Position numbers and translations under genes: made by a program. The notes beneath the pieces are model-generated. The model saw nothing but the letters and a program-made list of their open reading frames with translations. It had not been told where the DNA came from and searched no databases. This document shows positions 1 through 8,507 of a stretch of DNA of 49,145 bases, one piece after another (position 1 is the stretch's first letter; each line of letters opens with the position of its first letter). Origin of the DNA: Neogemmobacter tilapiae (GTDB lineage: Bacteria; Pseudomonadota; Alphaproteobacteria; Rhodobacterales; Rhodobacteraceae); the NCBI RefSeq assembly GCF_014652215.1, contig NZ_BMYJ01000002.1:290876-340020 (forward strand), given 5' to 3'.

Positions 1-293
1 ACCGTTTCCAGACTGTTCGGCAGGACATAGGCCACGGCATCCCCCGGCCCGATCCCCAGGGAGCGAAACAGATTGGCCGCCCTTACCACCTGATCGTGCA
101 ACTGTCCCCAGGTCAGGGTCGTGGCCTTGTCAGCGGGACCCGAGGTCAGCTGGAACGACACTGCCGACCGCGCGGCGAACCGATCCCGCGCCCTTGCCAG
201 AAAGGGATAAATCGCTTTGGGCTGGCCCCGTTCCGCCCAAGGCATCTCAGCCTCGGTTGCCCGCTTGTCCCCGATCACCGCAAATTTCTGCAT
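1..293 (-). CDS. Acyl-CoA synthetase, N-terminal part (runs off the window)
   Basis: The complement reads from an ATG at 293 into the window edge, giving 97 codons. The protein starts MQKFAVIGDKRATEAEMPW and continues with segments such as SFQLTSGPADKATTLTWGQL and NLFRSLGIGPGDAVAYVLPN. These are the N-terminal features of AMP-forming fatty acyl-CoA synthetases of about 630 residues found in Rhodobacteraceae. The family activates a carboxylic acid with ATP and loads it onto CoA in the cytoplasm. The catalytic P-loop and later motifs lie outside the window, so activity cannot be judged. The chain length of the substrate is unknown. Confidence 0.8.
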   Translation of the reverse strand, partial: MQKFAVIGDKRATEAEMPWAERGQPKAIYPFLARARDRFAARSAVSFQLTSGPADKATTLTWGQLHDQVVRAANLFRSLGIGPGDAVAYVLPNSLET

Positions 294-436
294 CCTGCCC
301 CCCGTTTTCCCTAAACTGGCCCTTCGCGCCCCACCGGGCAAGGGCAGAATTCCTGACTGGCCGTGAAGCAACGGCGCGGCTTTGCCGCAAGCCTAGGCGT
401 TCGAGGGGGCTTTGCCCCCTATTCGCTGCGCTCATA

Positions 437-495
437 CCCCCAGGTATTTAGGGCAAGATGAAAGCTCCTTCATCTTGTCCTAAATACCTCGGGGG
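437..495. repeat. Long inverted repeat in the 340-bp gap between the synthetase and the metal hydrolase
   Basis: Positions 294-633 hold no gene. Within them 437-462 (CCCCCAGGTATTTAGGGCAA followed by GATGAA) pairs almost perfectly with 469-495 across a 6-nt loop. The right arm continues into a short direct repeat: 482-501 (AAATACCTCGGGGGAGTCCG) recurs at 503-522 with one change. A G/C-rich hairpin, GGGGGCTTTGCCCCC, sits just upstream near 405-420. Such compound palindromes are common between genes in Rhodobacteraceae. Both flanking genes are on the minus strand, so the hairpin may also end transcription of the metal hydrolase gene. No T-tract supports a classical terminator. Confidence 0.7.
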
Positions 496-633
496 AGTCC
501 GAAAATACCTCTGGGGAGTCCGAAGGACGGGGGGCGGCTGCCCCCCCGGCCGAAGCGAAGCGGAGGCCACTTTAAATCCCGCGGCGAAGCGGGGGTCACG
601 GAAAGCCTTTTGGCCGCAGGTCATGCCACAGGA

Positions 634-1332
634 TCAGAATCGGATCGCTTCCAGAACCTCTGGCTCGATCAGATCCACCCCCGGCGGCAGCCCGGCCCGC
701 AGCGCGCTCGCGTCTTGCGCCAAGATGGGGAAGGTCTTGTAATGGCAGGGAATGACCGTGCGGAATTGGAAGAAGCGGCGGCAGGCATAGGCGGCGCGGT
801 CCATATCCATCGTGTAATGCCCGCCCGCCGACAAAAGGCCAATGTCGGGTTTGTGGTAATCGGCCAGCCAATCCATATCGGCCATCACATCGGTATCGCC
901 CGAGAAATAGATGACATGGCCTTCGCCCGCGATCATGTAACCGCATTCCGACCCCGCCACCTGCAAAGCACCCCCCAGATAATCAAGGCTCGATGAATGC
1001 ACGGCATGGACCATGGTGACCTTGGCCCCGTTCAGATCGACCGTGCCGCCCTTGCCAAAGCCCAAGGTCTGCACCCCTTCGCTGGCCGCCCAATACTCCG
1101 CCAGCTCATGGCCGCAGACGATGGGCAGGCCGGTTTCGCGGGCAATCGCCAAGGCGTTGCTGGCATGGTCGCCGTGGCCATGGCTGATCAGAATATGGGT
1201 CGCCCCGGCCAAGGCTTCGGGCCGCCGCGCCTCGGGGAAAGATGGGTTGCCGGTCAGCCAGGGATCAACCAGCAGAACCGCCCCTTCGATGGTGATGCGA
1301 AAGCCCGAATGGCCCAGCCAAGTGATTTCCAT
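634..1332 (-). CDS. Metal-dependent hydrolase, UPF0173 / UlaG-like metallo-beta-lactamase fold
   Basis: A 232-residue cytoplasmic protein without a signal peptide. It has the metallo-beta-lactamase signature HGHGDH at residues 51-56, an early GHSGF segment and the later metal-binding FSGDTDV and PCHYKTF segments. Length and motif order match the UPF0173 group, whose substrates are mostly unknown; UlaG in the same fold is a lactonase. It is transcribed away from gatC, and the 120-bp gap at 1333-1452 must hold both promoters. Function beyond metal-dependent hydrolysis is not inferred. Confidence 0.85.
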   Translation of the reverse strand: MEITWLGHSGFRITIEGAVLLVDPWLTGNPSFPEARRPEALAGATHILISHGHGDHASNALAIARETGLPIVCGHELAEYWAASEGVQTLGFGKGGTVDLNGAKVTMVHAVHSSSLDYLGGALQVAGSECGYMIAGEGHVIYFSGDTDVMADMDWLADYHKPDIGLLSAGGHYTMDMDRAAYACRRFFQFRTVIPCHYKTFPILAQDASALRAGLPPGVDLIEPEVLEAIRF

Positions 1333-1452
1333 ATGCGCACTCCTGTTTTCTGAACCCCTAAGTTTAGCTTGCGACGCCCGGATGACAACCTTGCGCCGCT
1401 TGCAGGCCGGGCGCGGCAGGGCTAAACGGGCGCATGATCTTCGGAGAAGCCC

Positions 1453-1740
1453 ATGTCGATTGACGTTGATACCGCGCGCCGGGTGGCGAAACTCGCCCGC
1501 ATCCGGGTGGATGAAAGCGATCTGCCAGCCTTGGCGGACGAGCTGAACGGCATTGTCACCTTCATGGAACAGCTGAACGCGGTCAATGTCGATGGCGTGG
1601 AACCCATGACGGGCGTGACCCCGATGCGCCTGAAACGGCGCGAGGATGTGGTCACGGATGGCAACATGCCAGAGCGGATTCTGAAGAACGCGCCCGACGC
1701 ACGGGAAGGTTTCTTTGCAGTGCCGAAGGTGGTGGAATGA
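1453..1740 (+). CDS. gatC: Asp-tRNA(Asn)/Glu-tRNA(Gln) amidotransferase subunit C
   Basis: 95 residues beginning [20 protein letters not shown], the typical GatC helix pair, followed by the extended segment [21 protein letters not shown] that wraps around GatA. GatC stabilises the GatCAB complex, which amidates misacylated Glu-tRNA(Gln) and Asp-tRNA(Asn). A GGAGAAG ribosome-binding site sits a few bases before the ATG. The stop codon overlaps the gatA start in an ATGA arrangement, so the two subunits are translationally coupled. gatB is not next to them. Confidence 0.96.
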   Translation: MSIDVDTARRVAKLARIRVDESDLPALADELNGIVTFMEQLNAVNVDGVEPMTGVTPMRLKRREDVVTDGNMPERILKNAPDAREGFFAVPKVVE

Positions 1741-3221
1741 GCAAGTCGCTGAACAGCCTGACGATTGCCGAGGCGCGGGATGGCCTGCGCAAGGGTGAAT
1801 TCACCGCCAGCGAACTGACGGGGGCCTGCCTGACTGCGATTGACGGGGCCGATGCCTTGGGCGCTTTCGTCCACAAGACGCCTGACATTGCCCGCGAACA
1901 AGCCACCGCCGCCGATGCGCGGTTGGCAAAGGGCGACGCGCCTGATCTGTGCGGCATTCCCTTGGGCATCAAAGATCTGTTCTGCACCAAGGGCGTGCCC
2001 GGACAGGCGGCCTCGAACATTCTGGCCGGTTTCCTGCCGGAATATGAATCGACCGTGACCAGCAAATTGTTCGGCGCCGGCGCGGTGATGCTGGGCAAGT
2101 TGAACATGGACGAATTCGCCATGGGCTCTTCCAACGAATCGTCCTGCTATGGTCCTGCAGTGAACCCTTGGCGGTCCGATGACCGCGAACTGACCCCCGG
2201 CGGATCGTCGGGCGGTTCAGCCAGCGCCGTCGCCGCCGACCTTTGCCTTGGCGCGACCGGCACCGATACGGGCGGTTCCATCCGTCAGCCTGCGGCCTTT
2301 ACCGGCATCGTCGGGCTAAAGCCGACCTATGGCCGCGTCAGCCGTTGGGGCATCGTGGCCTATGCGTCGTCGCTGGATCAGGCGGGGCCGATGGCCAAGA
2401 CGGTCCGCGATACGGCGATCTTCCTACAAGCGATGGCGGGGCATGACGCCAAAGATTCCACCAGCGCCGACATTCCGGTGCCGGATTTTGAAGCGGCCTT
2501 GACCGGCGACATTCGCGGCAAAAAGATCGGCATTCCCCGCGAATACCGCGCCGATGGGATGCCTGCCGAAATTGCCGCGCTTTGGGCCAAGGGCGCGGAT
2601 ATGTTGCGCGATGCCGGGGCGGAAATTGTCGATATTTCTTTGCCGCATACGCAATATGCTCTGCCTGCCTATTACGTGATTGCGCCCGCCGAGGCGTCGT
2701 CGAACCTCGCCCGCTATGACGGCGTCCGCTATGGCCACCGCGCCAAGCTGAGCCAAGGCGATGGCATCACCGAAATGTATGAAAAGACCCGCGCCGAGGG
2801 TTTCGGGGCCGAGGTCAAACGCCGGATCATGATCGGCACTTATGTTCTGTCGGCGGGTTTCTATGACGCCTATTACAATCGGGCGCGGAAGGTGCGGGCC
2901 TTGATCAAGCGCGATTTCGATCAGGTCTTTGCGGGCGGCGTCGATGCGATCCTGACGCCAACGACCCCCAGCGCCGCCTTTGGCTTGGGTGAAATGGCCA
3001 GCGCCGATCCGGTGCAGATGTATCTGAACGACGTCTTTACGGTCACAGTGAACCTGGCGGGTCTGCCCGGCATCAGCGTGCCGGTCGGTTTGGACAGTCA
3101 GGGCCTGCCCTTGGGCCTGCAACTGATCGGGCGACCGTGGGAAGAGGCAGCGTTGCTCAATCACGCCTATGTGCTGGAAAAAGCCGCGGGCTTTGTGGCC
3201 AAACCGGGCAAATGGTGGTAA
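1737..3221 (+). CDS. gatA: Asp-tRNA(Asn)/Glu-tRNA(Gln) amidotransferase subunit A
   Basis: 494 residues, the normal length. This is the amidase-signature subunit that releases ammonia from glutamine and channels it to GatB for tRNA amidation. The whole Ser-cisSer-Lys machinery is visible: Lys79 in [10 protein letters not shown], cis-Ser157 in [11 protein letters not shown] and nucleophile Ser181 in [11 protein letters not shown]. The ATG overlaps the last codon of gatC. A lipoprotein gene begins 47 bp after the stop. Confidence 0.97.
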   Translation: MSKSLNSLTIAEARDGLRKGEFTASELTGACLTAIDGADALGAFVHKTPDIAREQATAADARLAKGDAPDLCGIPLGIKDLFCTKGVPGQAASNILAGFLPEYESTVTSKLFGAGAVMLGKLNMDEFAMGSSNESSCYGPAVNPWRSDDRELTPGGSSGGSASAVAADLCLGATGTDTGGSIRQPAAFTGIVGLKPTYGRVSRWGIVAYASSLDQAGPMAKTVRDTAIFLQAMAGHDAKDSTSADIPVPDFEAALTGDIRGKKIGIPREYRADGMPAEIAALWAKGADMLRDAGAEIVDISLPHTQYALPAYYVIAPAEASSNLARYDGVRYGHRAKLSQGDGITEMYEKTRAEGFGAEVKRRIMIGTYVLSAGFYDAYYNRARKVRALIKRDFDQVFAGGVDAILTPTTPSAAFGLGEMASADPVQMYLNDVFTVTVNLAGLPGISVPVGLDSQGLPLGLQLIGRPWEEAALLNHAYVLEKAAGFVAKPGKWW

Positions 3222-3268
3222 TGGCGCGAATTGAGCGGTCTTTTGGGCGAAAAATCGGGGGAACACCG

Positions 3269-4057
3269 ATGCGGAACTGTGTTTTCATTCTGGCCCTGAC
3301 TGGGCTTGCGGGCTGTCAGTCCTCTTGGAACTCCGAGGCGGGGGCTGGGGTCGGTTTTCAGAATTACGGGCAATACCAGAACCAGCGCGAAGCGGCGCTG
3401 AATGGCGCCTATGGACCATCGGGACAGCCAACGGGATTTTCGACCGAACGGATTGGCAGCGCGATCGACGCAGCCACTGGCCAGCCTGTGGGCAGCCAGG
3501 TGGGCGGCTATGGCGCGGTGCAACCCGCCCAGCCGCAATATGGCGATCAGACCGGCGGTGGCGTTGGCGCGGTGATCGGCGCGGCACCAACCGGCCAGCT
3601 GGACCCGAACCGTCCGCGCGCCGATACGATTGCCGGGGTCGCCTCGGTGTCGTCCGAGGTGGATCCGAACAATGCGGGCATCTCGGATGAGAATGATTTT
3701 GGGGCGGTTTCCGCGCGCGAGACCATCGAATCCGACGCCGAACGCATCGCTCGCAACCGCGACCAATATCAGGTGATCCAGCCGGGGGCCCTGCCCACGC
3801 GCGACGGCACCGATGGGTCCAGCAACATCGTGGGCTTTGCCATGTCGACCAGCCATGCGCCGGGCACGCCGATGTACAAACGGTCGTCCATCGGCCTGTC
3901 GAACCCCGAACGTGCCTGTTCGCGTTTCGCCTCGCCGGATCTCGCGCAAGAGGCGTTTCTGGCGGCGGGTGGCCCCGACCGTGACCGCAAGGGTCTGGAT
4001 CCCGATGGTGATGGCTATGCCTGTTCCTGGGATCCGCGGCCCTTCCGTGCGAACTAA
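3269..4057 (+). CDS. Secreted lipoprotein with C-terminal excalibur-like Ca-binding motif
   Basis: 262 residues when started at the ATG at 3269, which follows a GGGGGAA ribosome-binding site. An upstream in-frame start would only prepend gatA sequence read in another frame. The N-terminus MRNCVFILALTGLAGCQSS is a lipoprotein signal peptide with lipobox LAGC. The middle is low-complexity and rich in Gly, Gln, Ala and Asn. The C-terminus carries a cysteine followed by DPDGDGYACSWDPRPF, which resembles the excalibur calcium-binding motif (DxDxDGxxC). The 3' end overlaps the amidase gene by up to 41 nt, which suggests co-expression and a cell-envelope role. Substrate or partner is unknown. Confidence 0.75.
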   Translation: MRNCVFILALTGLAGCQSSWNSEAGAGVGFQNYGQYQNQREAALNGAYGPSGQPTGFSTERIGSAIDAATGQPVGSQVGGYGAVQPAQPQYGDQTGGGVGAVIGAAPTGQLDPNRPRADTIAGVASVSSEVDPNNAGISDENDFGAVSARETIESDAERIARNRDQYQVIQPGALPTRDGTDGSSNIVGFAMSTSHAPGTPMYKRSSIGLSNPERACSRFASPDLAQEAFLAAGGPDRDRKGLDPDGDGYACSWDPRPFRAN

Positions 4058-4739
4058 GGCGCTTTGGGCGGGGGATTTCCCTTCGCCCAATTGCGGCCCG
4101 CGCCGCGGTGGGGTTCTGCCCGATCTGATTGTTCTGCATTTCACGGCCATGGCCAGCACCGCAGAATCGCTGGCGCGGCTGTGTGATCCGCAGGCGGAAG
4201 TGTCCTGCCATTACCTGATCGCACCCGAAGGCGATGTTCTGCCACTTGTCCCCGAAGAACTGCGCGCCTGGCACGCCGGGGGCGGTGCTTGGGGGTCGAC
4301 GACAGATGTGAACTCCCGTTCCATCGGCATCGAGTTGCAGAACGATGGCCGCTCGCCCTTTGGCTTTGCACAGATGCAGGCCTTGGTGGCATTGCTGGCG
4401 GATATTCGGCATCGCTGGGCCATTCCCGCCGAACGCATCATCGGCCATTCCGACATGGCCCCTTTGCGCAAGGCCGACCCCGGCGCTCGGTTTGATTGGC
4501 GTGGCCTGGCATTGGCGGGGCAGAGCGTCTGGCCAGACCCCGCGCCCGAACCGGCTGCCGATTTTCGCGCGGCGGCGCGGGCCTTTGGCTACCCTGATCT
4601 GGAAGAGGCGACCTTGCTGGCCGCCTTTCGCCTGCGCTTTCGGCCTTGGGCCACGGGCCCGCTAGAAGCCACAGACCGCGCGCTGATTGCCGATCTGGCG
4701 GCACGCTTTCCCGTTGACGCAGGCCGTCGCTGGGCCTAA
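4047..4739 (+). CDS. N-acetylmuramoyl-L-alanine amidase (AmpD/AmiD type)
   Basis: About 230 residues. The Zn-dependent amidase_2 fold cleaves the amide between N-acetylmuramic acid and L-Ala of murein or its turnover products. Visible active-site elements are the first Zn histidine in VLHFTAM, the glutamate in SIGIELQN and the His/Asp pair in GHSDMAPLRKADPG. The start is uncertain. GTG at 4047 places a short leader before PSPNCGPRRGG as in family members; ATG at 4017 or 4011 would add 10-12 residues. No signal peptide is evident, so a cytoplasmic recycling role is likelier than a periplasmic one. The rnpB promoter appears to lie within the last codons. Confidence 0.88.
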   Translation: MRTKALWAGDFPSPNCGPRRGGVLPDLIVLHFTAMASTAESLARLCDPQAEVSCHYLIAPEGDVLPLVPEELRAWHAGGGAWGSTTDVNSRSIGIELQNDGRSPFGFAQMQALVALLADIRHRWAIPAERIIGHSDMAPLRKADPGARFDWRGLALAGQSVWPDPAPEPAADFRAAARAFGYPDLEEATLLAAFRLRFRPWATGPLEATDRALIADLAARFPVDAGRRWA

Positions 4740-4742
4740 GCC
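4714..4742 (+). promoter_or_regulatory. Candidate sigma-70 promoter of rnpB
   Basis: TTGACG at 4714-4719, a 17-nt spacer and TAAGCC at 4737-4742. Transcription starting 7 nt downstream would begin at G4749, the first base of the P1 helix of RNase P RNA. The -10 is weak, but the fit of spacing and start point supports it. It lies inside the end of the amidase gene. Confidence 0.5.
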
Positions 4743-4748
4743 CGCCCT

Positions 4749-5146
4749 GCGCGGAAGGCTGGATGATCGCGGGGGGCAACCCCCGAGGAAAGTCCGGACT
4801 CCATGAGGCAAGGGTGCCGGGTAACGCCCGGCGGGGGCAACCCCAGGGAAAGCGCCACAGAGAAGAGACTGCCCTGCATGCAGGGCGATGGTGAAACGGT
4901 GGGGTAAGAGCCCACCGCGGACCGGGCAACCGGGACGGCATGGCAAGCCCCACCCGGAGCAATGCCAAATAGGGGCCTCGCGCGGGTCTGGTCCGCGGCC
5001 GCAAGGCCGGGGATACCGCCGCAGGGATGCTTCAGCCCGAGAGGCCCGGGTTGGCAGCTTGACCCCGCTGGTAACAGCGGCGGCAGAGGAATGGTCATCC
5101 AGAGGGGCAACCCTTGGACAGAATCCGGCTTATAGGCCTTCCGCGC
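4749..5146 (+). ncRNA. rnpB: RNase P RNA (bacterial class A)
   Basis: The catalytic RNA that trims 5' leaders of pre-tRNAs. The universally conserved blocks are present: GAGGAAAGTCCGGACTCC (P3/P4 side) near 4782-4801 and ACAGAATCCGGCTTATAGGCC near 5119-5138. The terminal helix P1 is explicit, with GCGCGGAAGGC (4749-4759) pairing with GCCTTCCGCGC (5136-5146). Length of about 398 nt is normal. The stretch that follows (5147-5302) contains no gene apart from the leader of rpmG. Confidence 0.96.
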
Positions 5147-5302
5147 GTTTTGGCTGTGCCCGTTGGCTATCGGTTTGGCCCCGGATGCACCCCATCAAAA
5201 ACAAGCCAAAAAGCTGCGTTTCGCGGTTGACTCTGTCAGTATGATCCGTAAAAAGCGGGCTTGAAATTTTGGTAGCGTCCCTTGCGGCGCAGGAGACGAG
5301 AC

Positions 5303-5470
5303 ATGGCGAAGCCGACGACGATCAAAATCCGTCTGAACTCGACGGCGGGCACCGGCCACTTTTATGTGACCAAAAAGAACGCCCGGACGATGACCGAAAA
5401 GATGTCGGTCCGCAAATATGACCCCGTCAAGCGGGAGCATGTGGAATACAAGGAAGGCAAGATCAAGTAA
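5303..5470 (+). CDS. rpmG: 50S ribosomal protein L33
   Basis: 55 residues, [19 protein letters not shown] to [13 protein letters not shown]. It is the cysteine-free form of L33, which lacks the two CxxC zinc-binding pairs. The ATG at 5303 is chosen because it follows an AGGAGA ribosome-binding site and matches the family N-terminus; an in-frame start 21 nt upstream would add only arginines. It stands alone between rnpB and a strong terminator. Confidence 0.97.
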   Translation: MAKPTTIKIRLNSTAGTGHFYVTKKNARTMTEKMSVRKYDPVKREHVEYKEGKIK

Positions 5471-5495
5471 GATCTGCGCCCCTTTACGATGGAAC

Positions 5496-5524
5496 AAGCC
5501 GCCCTTTGGGGCGGCTTTTCTTTT
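5496..5524 (+). terminator. Intrinsic terminator after rpmG
   Basis: AGCCGCCC (5497-5504) pairs with GGGCGGCT (5509-5516) over a TTTG loop and is followed by TTTCTTTT. It lies 26 nt after the rpmG stop codon. Confidence 0.9.
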
Positions 5525-5550
5525 GGACGATTTAGGGTCGATGATGAAGC

Positions 5551-5603
5551 GATAAGGGCCGTGCCCGCCCGGGGGGGCATGGCCCGGCTGGTTGCCGGGC
5601 GGG
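5551..5603 (+). repeat. Dispersed two-hairpin repeat, copy A
   Basis: Reads GATAAGGGCCGTGCCCGCCC, then a G-run and GGCCCGGCTGGTTGCCGGGC followed by GGG. It folds as two adjacent hairpins: GTGCCCGCCC with GGGGGGGCAT, then GCCCGGC with GCCGGGC. The same opening (GCGATAAGGGCCG) and closing (GGCCCGGCTGGTYGCCGGGC) segments recur at 40224-40374. No coding or promoter function is evident. Confidence 0.6.
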
Positions 5604-5640
5604 ACGAGTGGCAGGTAGGGTTCTTCCCGTGATACCGCCC

Positions 5641-5673
5641 AAAAGAAAAGGGCCGGTCAGATGACCGGCCCTC
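5641..5673 (-). terminator. Intrinsic terminator of the Bax-inhibitor-1 gene
   Basis: On the minus strand AGGGCCGGTCA pairs with TGACCGGCCCT across a two-base loop (5649-5672) and is followed by TTTCTTTT (5648-5641). It begins 20 nt beyond the stop codon. Confidence 0.88.
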
Positions 5674-5692
5674 TGCCTACTCGAACTCTGCC

Positions 5693-6415
5693 TTACTCGC
5701 GGTTGCCCAAGAATTGCAGCAGGAACATGAACAGGTTGATGAAGTCGAGATAAAGGTTCAACGCCCCCATGATCGCCGATTTCGCCAGCCATTCCTGGTC
5801 GCCCATCTGCGCATGTTGCAGATAGGTGGTCTTGATGTTCTGCGTGTCATAGGCTGTCAGACCGGCAAAGATCAGCACGCCGATGACCGAGATCGCGAAT
5901 TGCAGCGCGTCGGACGCCATGAAGATGTTGACGACCGAGGCTAGGATCAGCCCGATCAGACCCATCATCAGGAACGAACCCATCGCCGACAGGTCGCGCT
6001 TGGTGGTGTAGCCGTAAAGCGACAGACCGGCAAAGGCCGCCGCCGTCACAAAGAAGGTCTGGGCAATCGACGACCCGGTGTAGACCGCAAAGATAAAGCT
6101 GATCGACAGGCCCATCACCGCCGCAAAGGCGTAGAAGAACAGCTGTGCCGCCGCAGCCGACAGGCGGTTGATCATCGCGCTAAAGGCAAAGACCATCACC
6201 AAGGGCGCGAACATCACCACCCAGCGCAGCGGGCTGCCAAAGATCGCGGCCAGCATGGTTTCGTTGGTGCCGACGGCCCAAGCCACCGCACCCGTCACGA
6301 CCATCGCCACGGACATCAGCCCGTAGACCTTGTTCATATGGGCCTTCAGCCCTTCGTCGATCTGGGCAGAACGAACGCCTGCGCCGACCGAACGGATTGT
6401 TTCATACTCAGCCAT
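5693..6415 (-). CDS. Bax inhibitor-1 / YccA family inner-membrane protein
   Basis: 240 residues with about seven hydrophobic helices, starting with a short cytoplasmic segment (AEYETIRSVGAGVRSAQID). The last helices contain the family features AGLTAYDTQNIK and ALNLYLDFINLFMFLLQFLG, whose acidic residues relate to the pH-gated calcium leak known for BsYetJ. In bacteria these proteins (YbhL, YccA) are membrane proteins; YccA modulates FtsH. A monocistronic unit with its own terminator. Confidence 0.92.
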   Translation of the reverse strand: MAEYETIRSVGAGVRSAQIDEGLKAHMNKVYGLMSVAMVVTGAVAWAVGTNETMLAAIFGSPLRWVVMFAPLVMVFAFSAMINRLSAAAAQLFFYAFAAVMGLSISFIFAVYTGSSIAQTFFVTAAAFAGLSLYGYTTKRDLSAMGSFLMMGLIGLILASVVNIFMASDALQFAISVIGVLIFAGLTAYDTQNIKTTYLQHAQMGDQEWLAKSAIMGALNLYLDFINLFMFLLQFLGNRE

Positions 6416-6550
6416 ACAATGCCTCCGTCAGGTTCCCTGAATATCTGTGACCGGTTCGCGCGCGAAGAATTCCGCACGCGCCCGACCTTGTCACCAATGT
6501 TGGGAAAGTCGCCCCAGATTTCAAGTCTTACCGTCGGAAAAACCGCGGGC

Positions 6551-6760
6551 TTAGCGTTTCCAGCTTTCCGGTGCGTCCCAGAACGGGCGATCCGCCTCGG
6601 CCTGTGCCGCTTGTGCGGTGACGCCGATATCAGCCAGCAGATGGGCGTCGAGTTCCAACAGATGCTGGCGCTGACGGCGCAGGCTGGCCCAGATCAGCAG
6701 GCGGCGCAGGGAAAAGCCTTTGCGGACAGGGGTTTGGCGGCGAAGGGCAGAGGTGAACAT
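6551..6760 (-). CDS. DUF1127 small protein
   Basis: 69 residues, basic and Arg-rich at the N-terminus. The DUF1127 (YjiS-like) helix is recognisable as LLELDAHLLADIGVTAQAA. The ATG at 6760 is preferred over one at 6775 because GAAAGG lies a suitable distance upstream. Short DUF1127 proteins in alphaproteobacteria have been linked to RNA turnover and to phosphate and carbon metabolism, but the job of this one is unknown. It is divergent from the LysR gene, and the 126-bp gap at 6761-6886 should hold both promoters and any LysR operator. Confidence 0.85.
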   Translation of the reverse strand: MFTSALRRQTPVRKGFSLRRLLIWASLRRQRQHLLELDAHLLADIGVTAQAAQAEADRPFWDAPESWKR

Positions 6761-6886
6761 GGCAGGGCCTTTCATCACATGATCGGATGGAATTGGGTTC
6801 GATGATCTTTCTTGTTGATGAAAATGCCGTGACAGGTTACTTTTGTAAAACGAATGATTGTGAAGTGATCCATCAGGGAATGTGAT

Positions 6887-7774
6887 ATGCGGCGCGAATT
6901 CGATCTGACAGCTTTGCGGTCGCTGGTGGCGGTGGCCGATGCCGGCGGGGTGACACGGGCGGCGGGGGTGATGAACCTGTCGCAATCGGCGGTCTCGATG
7001 CAGATCAAGCGGCTGGAAGATGTGCTGCAATGCGAGCTGTTGGACAGGCAGGGGCGGGGCGTTGCCCTGACCGCGGCCGGCGAACAGCTTTTGTCCTACG
7101 CGCGGCGTTTGCTGGCGCTGAATGATGAGGCGTTTGGCCGTCTGACCAATTCGGAATTTGAGGGCGAGGTCATTCTGGGCGTACCGCATGACATCGTTTA
7201 TCCGGTGATCCCGAATGTGCTGCGGCAATTTGCCCGTGACTTTCCAAAGATGAAAGTCACACTACATTCCTCGTTCACCCGCGGCCTGCTGGAAGAATTC
7301 CAGAAGGGCCAGTGCGACATCATCCTGACGACCGAAGGCCATTTGGGTGAGGGGGGTGAGACTTTGGTCGAATTGCCCTTGGTGTGGATTGGTGCTCCGG
7401 GGGGGCAGGCTTGGCGGCAGCGGCCCTTGAAACTGGCCTATGAACAACGCTGCATTTTTCGGCAGGGGGTGCAGGCGGCGCTGGATGCGGCGGGCATTCC
7501 CTGGGATCTGGCGGTGGAAAGCGACAGCACCCGCACCGTCGAGGCGACCGTCAGCGCTGATCTTGCGGTGCATACCGTTTTGGCCGGTTCGGAACCCCCA
7601 TATGTTGAAAGGATCGAACATGGCGGACACCTGCCGTCGTTGGGGGGAATGAAGATCAACCTTTACGCGGCCGGGCGGCGGAACAGCCCCGCCGTCGCGG
7701 TTCTGGCCGGTCTGATCCGCGATGGCTATAAGGCGCGGCGGATCGAATCTGCGCCGCTTAGAGTAGCGGTCTGA
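6887..7774 (+). CDS. LysR-family transcriptional regulator
   Basis: 295 residues. An N-terminal winged helix-turn-helix spans about residues 1-65 (FDLTALRSLVAVADAGGVTR, then AAGVMNLSQSAVSMQIKRLE). A periplasmic-binding-protein-like effector domain spans about 90-285. It resembles the LrhA-like group often found next to DUF1127 genes in Rhodobacteraceae, so control of the divergent DUF1127 gene and of itself is likely. The effector cannot be told from sequence. Confidence 0.9.
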   Translation: MRREFDLTALRSLVAVADAGGVTRAAGVMNLSQSAVSMQIKRLEDVLQCELLDRQGRGVALTAAGEQLLSYARRLLALNDEAFGRLTNSEFEGEVILGVPHDIVYPVIPNVLRQFARDFPKMKVTLHSSFTRGLLEEFQKGQCDIILTTEGHLGEGGETLVELPLVWIGAPGGQAWRQRPLKLAYEQRCIFRQGVQAALDAAGIPWDLAVESDSTRTVEATVSADLAVHTVLAGSEPPYVERIEHGGHLPSLGGMKINLYAAGRRNSPAVAVLAGLIRDGYKARRIESAPLRVAV

Positions 7775-8069
7775 AGGCGGGTGATTCGCCCTGCGTTGCG
7801 TCAGGTGATGTAAAGATTGTTTCAGTCGCCTGTTCAATGCATGGATTTTGTGTCACTCACGCGACAGCAGAGATAGAATTAACTGTTTCATTTCGTCCGG
7901 AAATGGAAGATTGTTGCGCCGCCAAGCCGGTTTCCTGTATGGTTCTTCAATCCGAAGGATGCGTTCTGGGTGGTTATTTCCCGTCTGGATTGCTTGGGGA
8001 CACGGATGTGTAGCAATCAGTACCTGGTCTGCGGGTGGGCGCAGCAGGCATATAAAGTGGAGTATAATA
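7775..8069 (+). other. Intergenic region upstream of the XRE-type regulator
   Basis: 295 bp without a convincing gene and somewhat AT-richer than its surroundings. A weak promoter candidate is TTGCGC (7914-7919), 18 nt, TATGGT (7938-7943). The stretch just before the gene ends in GGAG at 8059-8062, which acts as its ribosome-binding site. Confidence 0.4.
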
Positions 8070-8432
8070 ATGAAGCATCCCGTTGACGCGCATGTGGGCA
8101 AACGGATCCGGCATCGGCGCTGGATGGTCGGCATGACGCAGCAGCAACTGGCCGAAAAGGTCGGTATCAAGTTCCAGCAAATCCAGAAATACGAAACCGG
8201 CATGAACCGGGTCAGCGCATCTCGCCTTTGGGACATTGCGGCCTCGCTGGGCGTGGCCATTGCCTTCTTCTTTGAAGGTCTGGACGAAGCCAAGGCTTCG
8301 ACCGCCCCCGTCGAAGGGGATATCCTGGCCGATAAAGAGGCTCTCGATCTGGTTCGGACCTACTATGCCATCCCGGAAGAGCAGCGCCGTCGCCTGTTCG
8401 ATCTGGCCCGCGTTCTGAGCGACGTCGCCTAA
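8070..8432 (+). CDS. Cro/CI (XRE) family helix-turn-helix regulator
   Basis: 120 residues starting MKHPVDAHVGKRIRHRRWMV. The HTH_3 domain spans about residues 8-65, with recognition region MTQQQLAEKVGIKFQQIQKY. The remainder is a short acidic C-terminal tail ending LFDLARVLSDVA. The start at 8070 is chosen from its GGAG site and because the upstream open frame is AT-rich and unlike coding sequence. Proteins of this kind are conserved across Rhodobacteraceae as chromosomal, non-phage regulators. The target is unknown. Confidence 0.88.
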   Translation: MKHPVDAHVGKRIRHRRWMVGMTQQQLAEKVGIKFQQIQKYETGMNRVSASRLWDIAASLGVAIAFFFEGLDEAKASTAPVEGDILADKEALDLVRTYYAIPEEQRRRLFDLARVLSDVA

Positions 8433-8456
8433 GCGCGACCCCTCCCCGTGGCTTGA

Positions 8457-8486
8457 CCCCGGCGCAGCAAAAGGCTAGCGCCGGGG
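8457..8486. other. GC hairpin between the XRE regulator and the phosphatase gene
   Basis: CCCCGGCGC (8457-8465) pairs with GCGCCGGGG (8478-8486) over a 12-nt loop. There is no T-tract. The same stretch could also hold a promoter for the next gene, with TTGACC (8454-8459) as -35 and a poor TAGCGC as -10. Confidence 0.4.
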
Positions 8487-8507
8487 GATCAGCAAGGGGA
8501 TGTTTCC

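Noticed and set aside
596-1353. Several 100-codon frames on the plus strand over the metal hydrolase gene
   Set aside because: They are antisense shadows of a high-GC gene with clear catalytic motifs on the minus strand.
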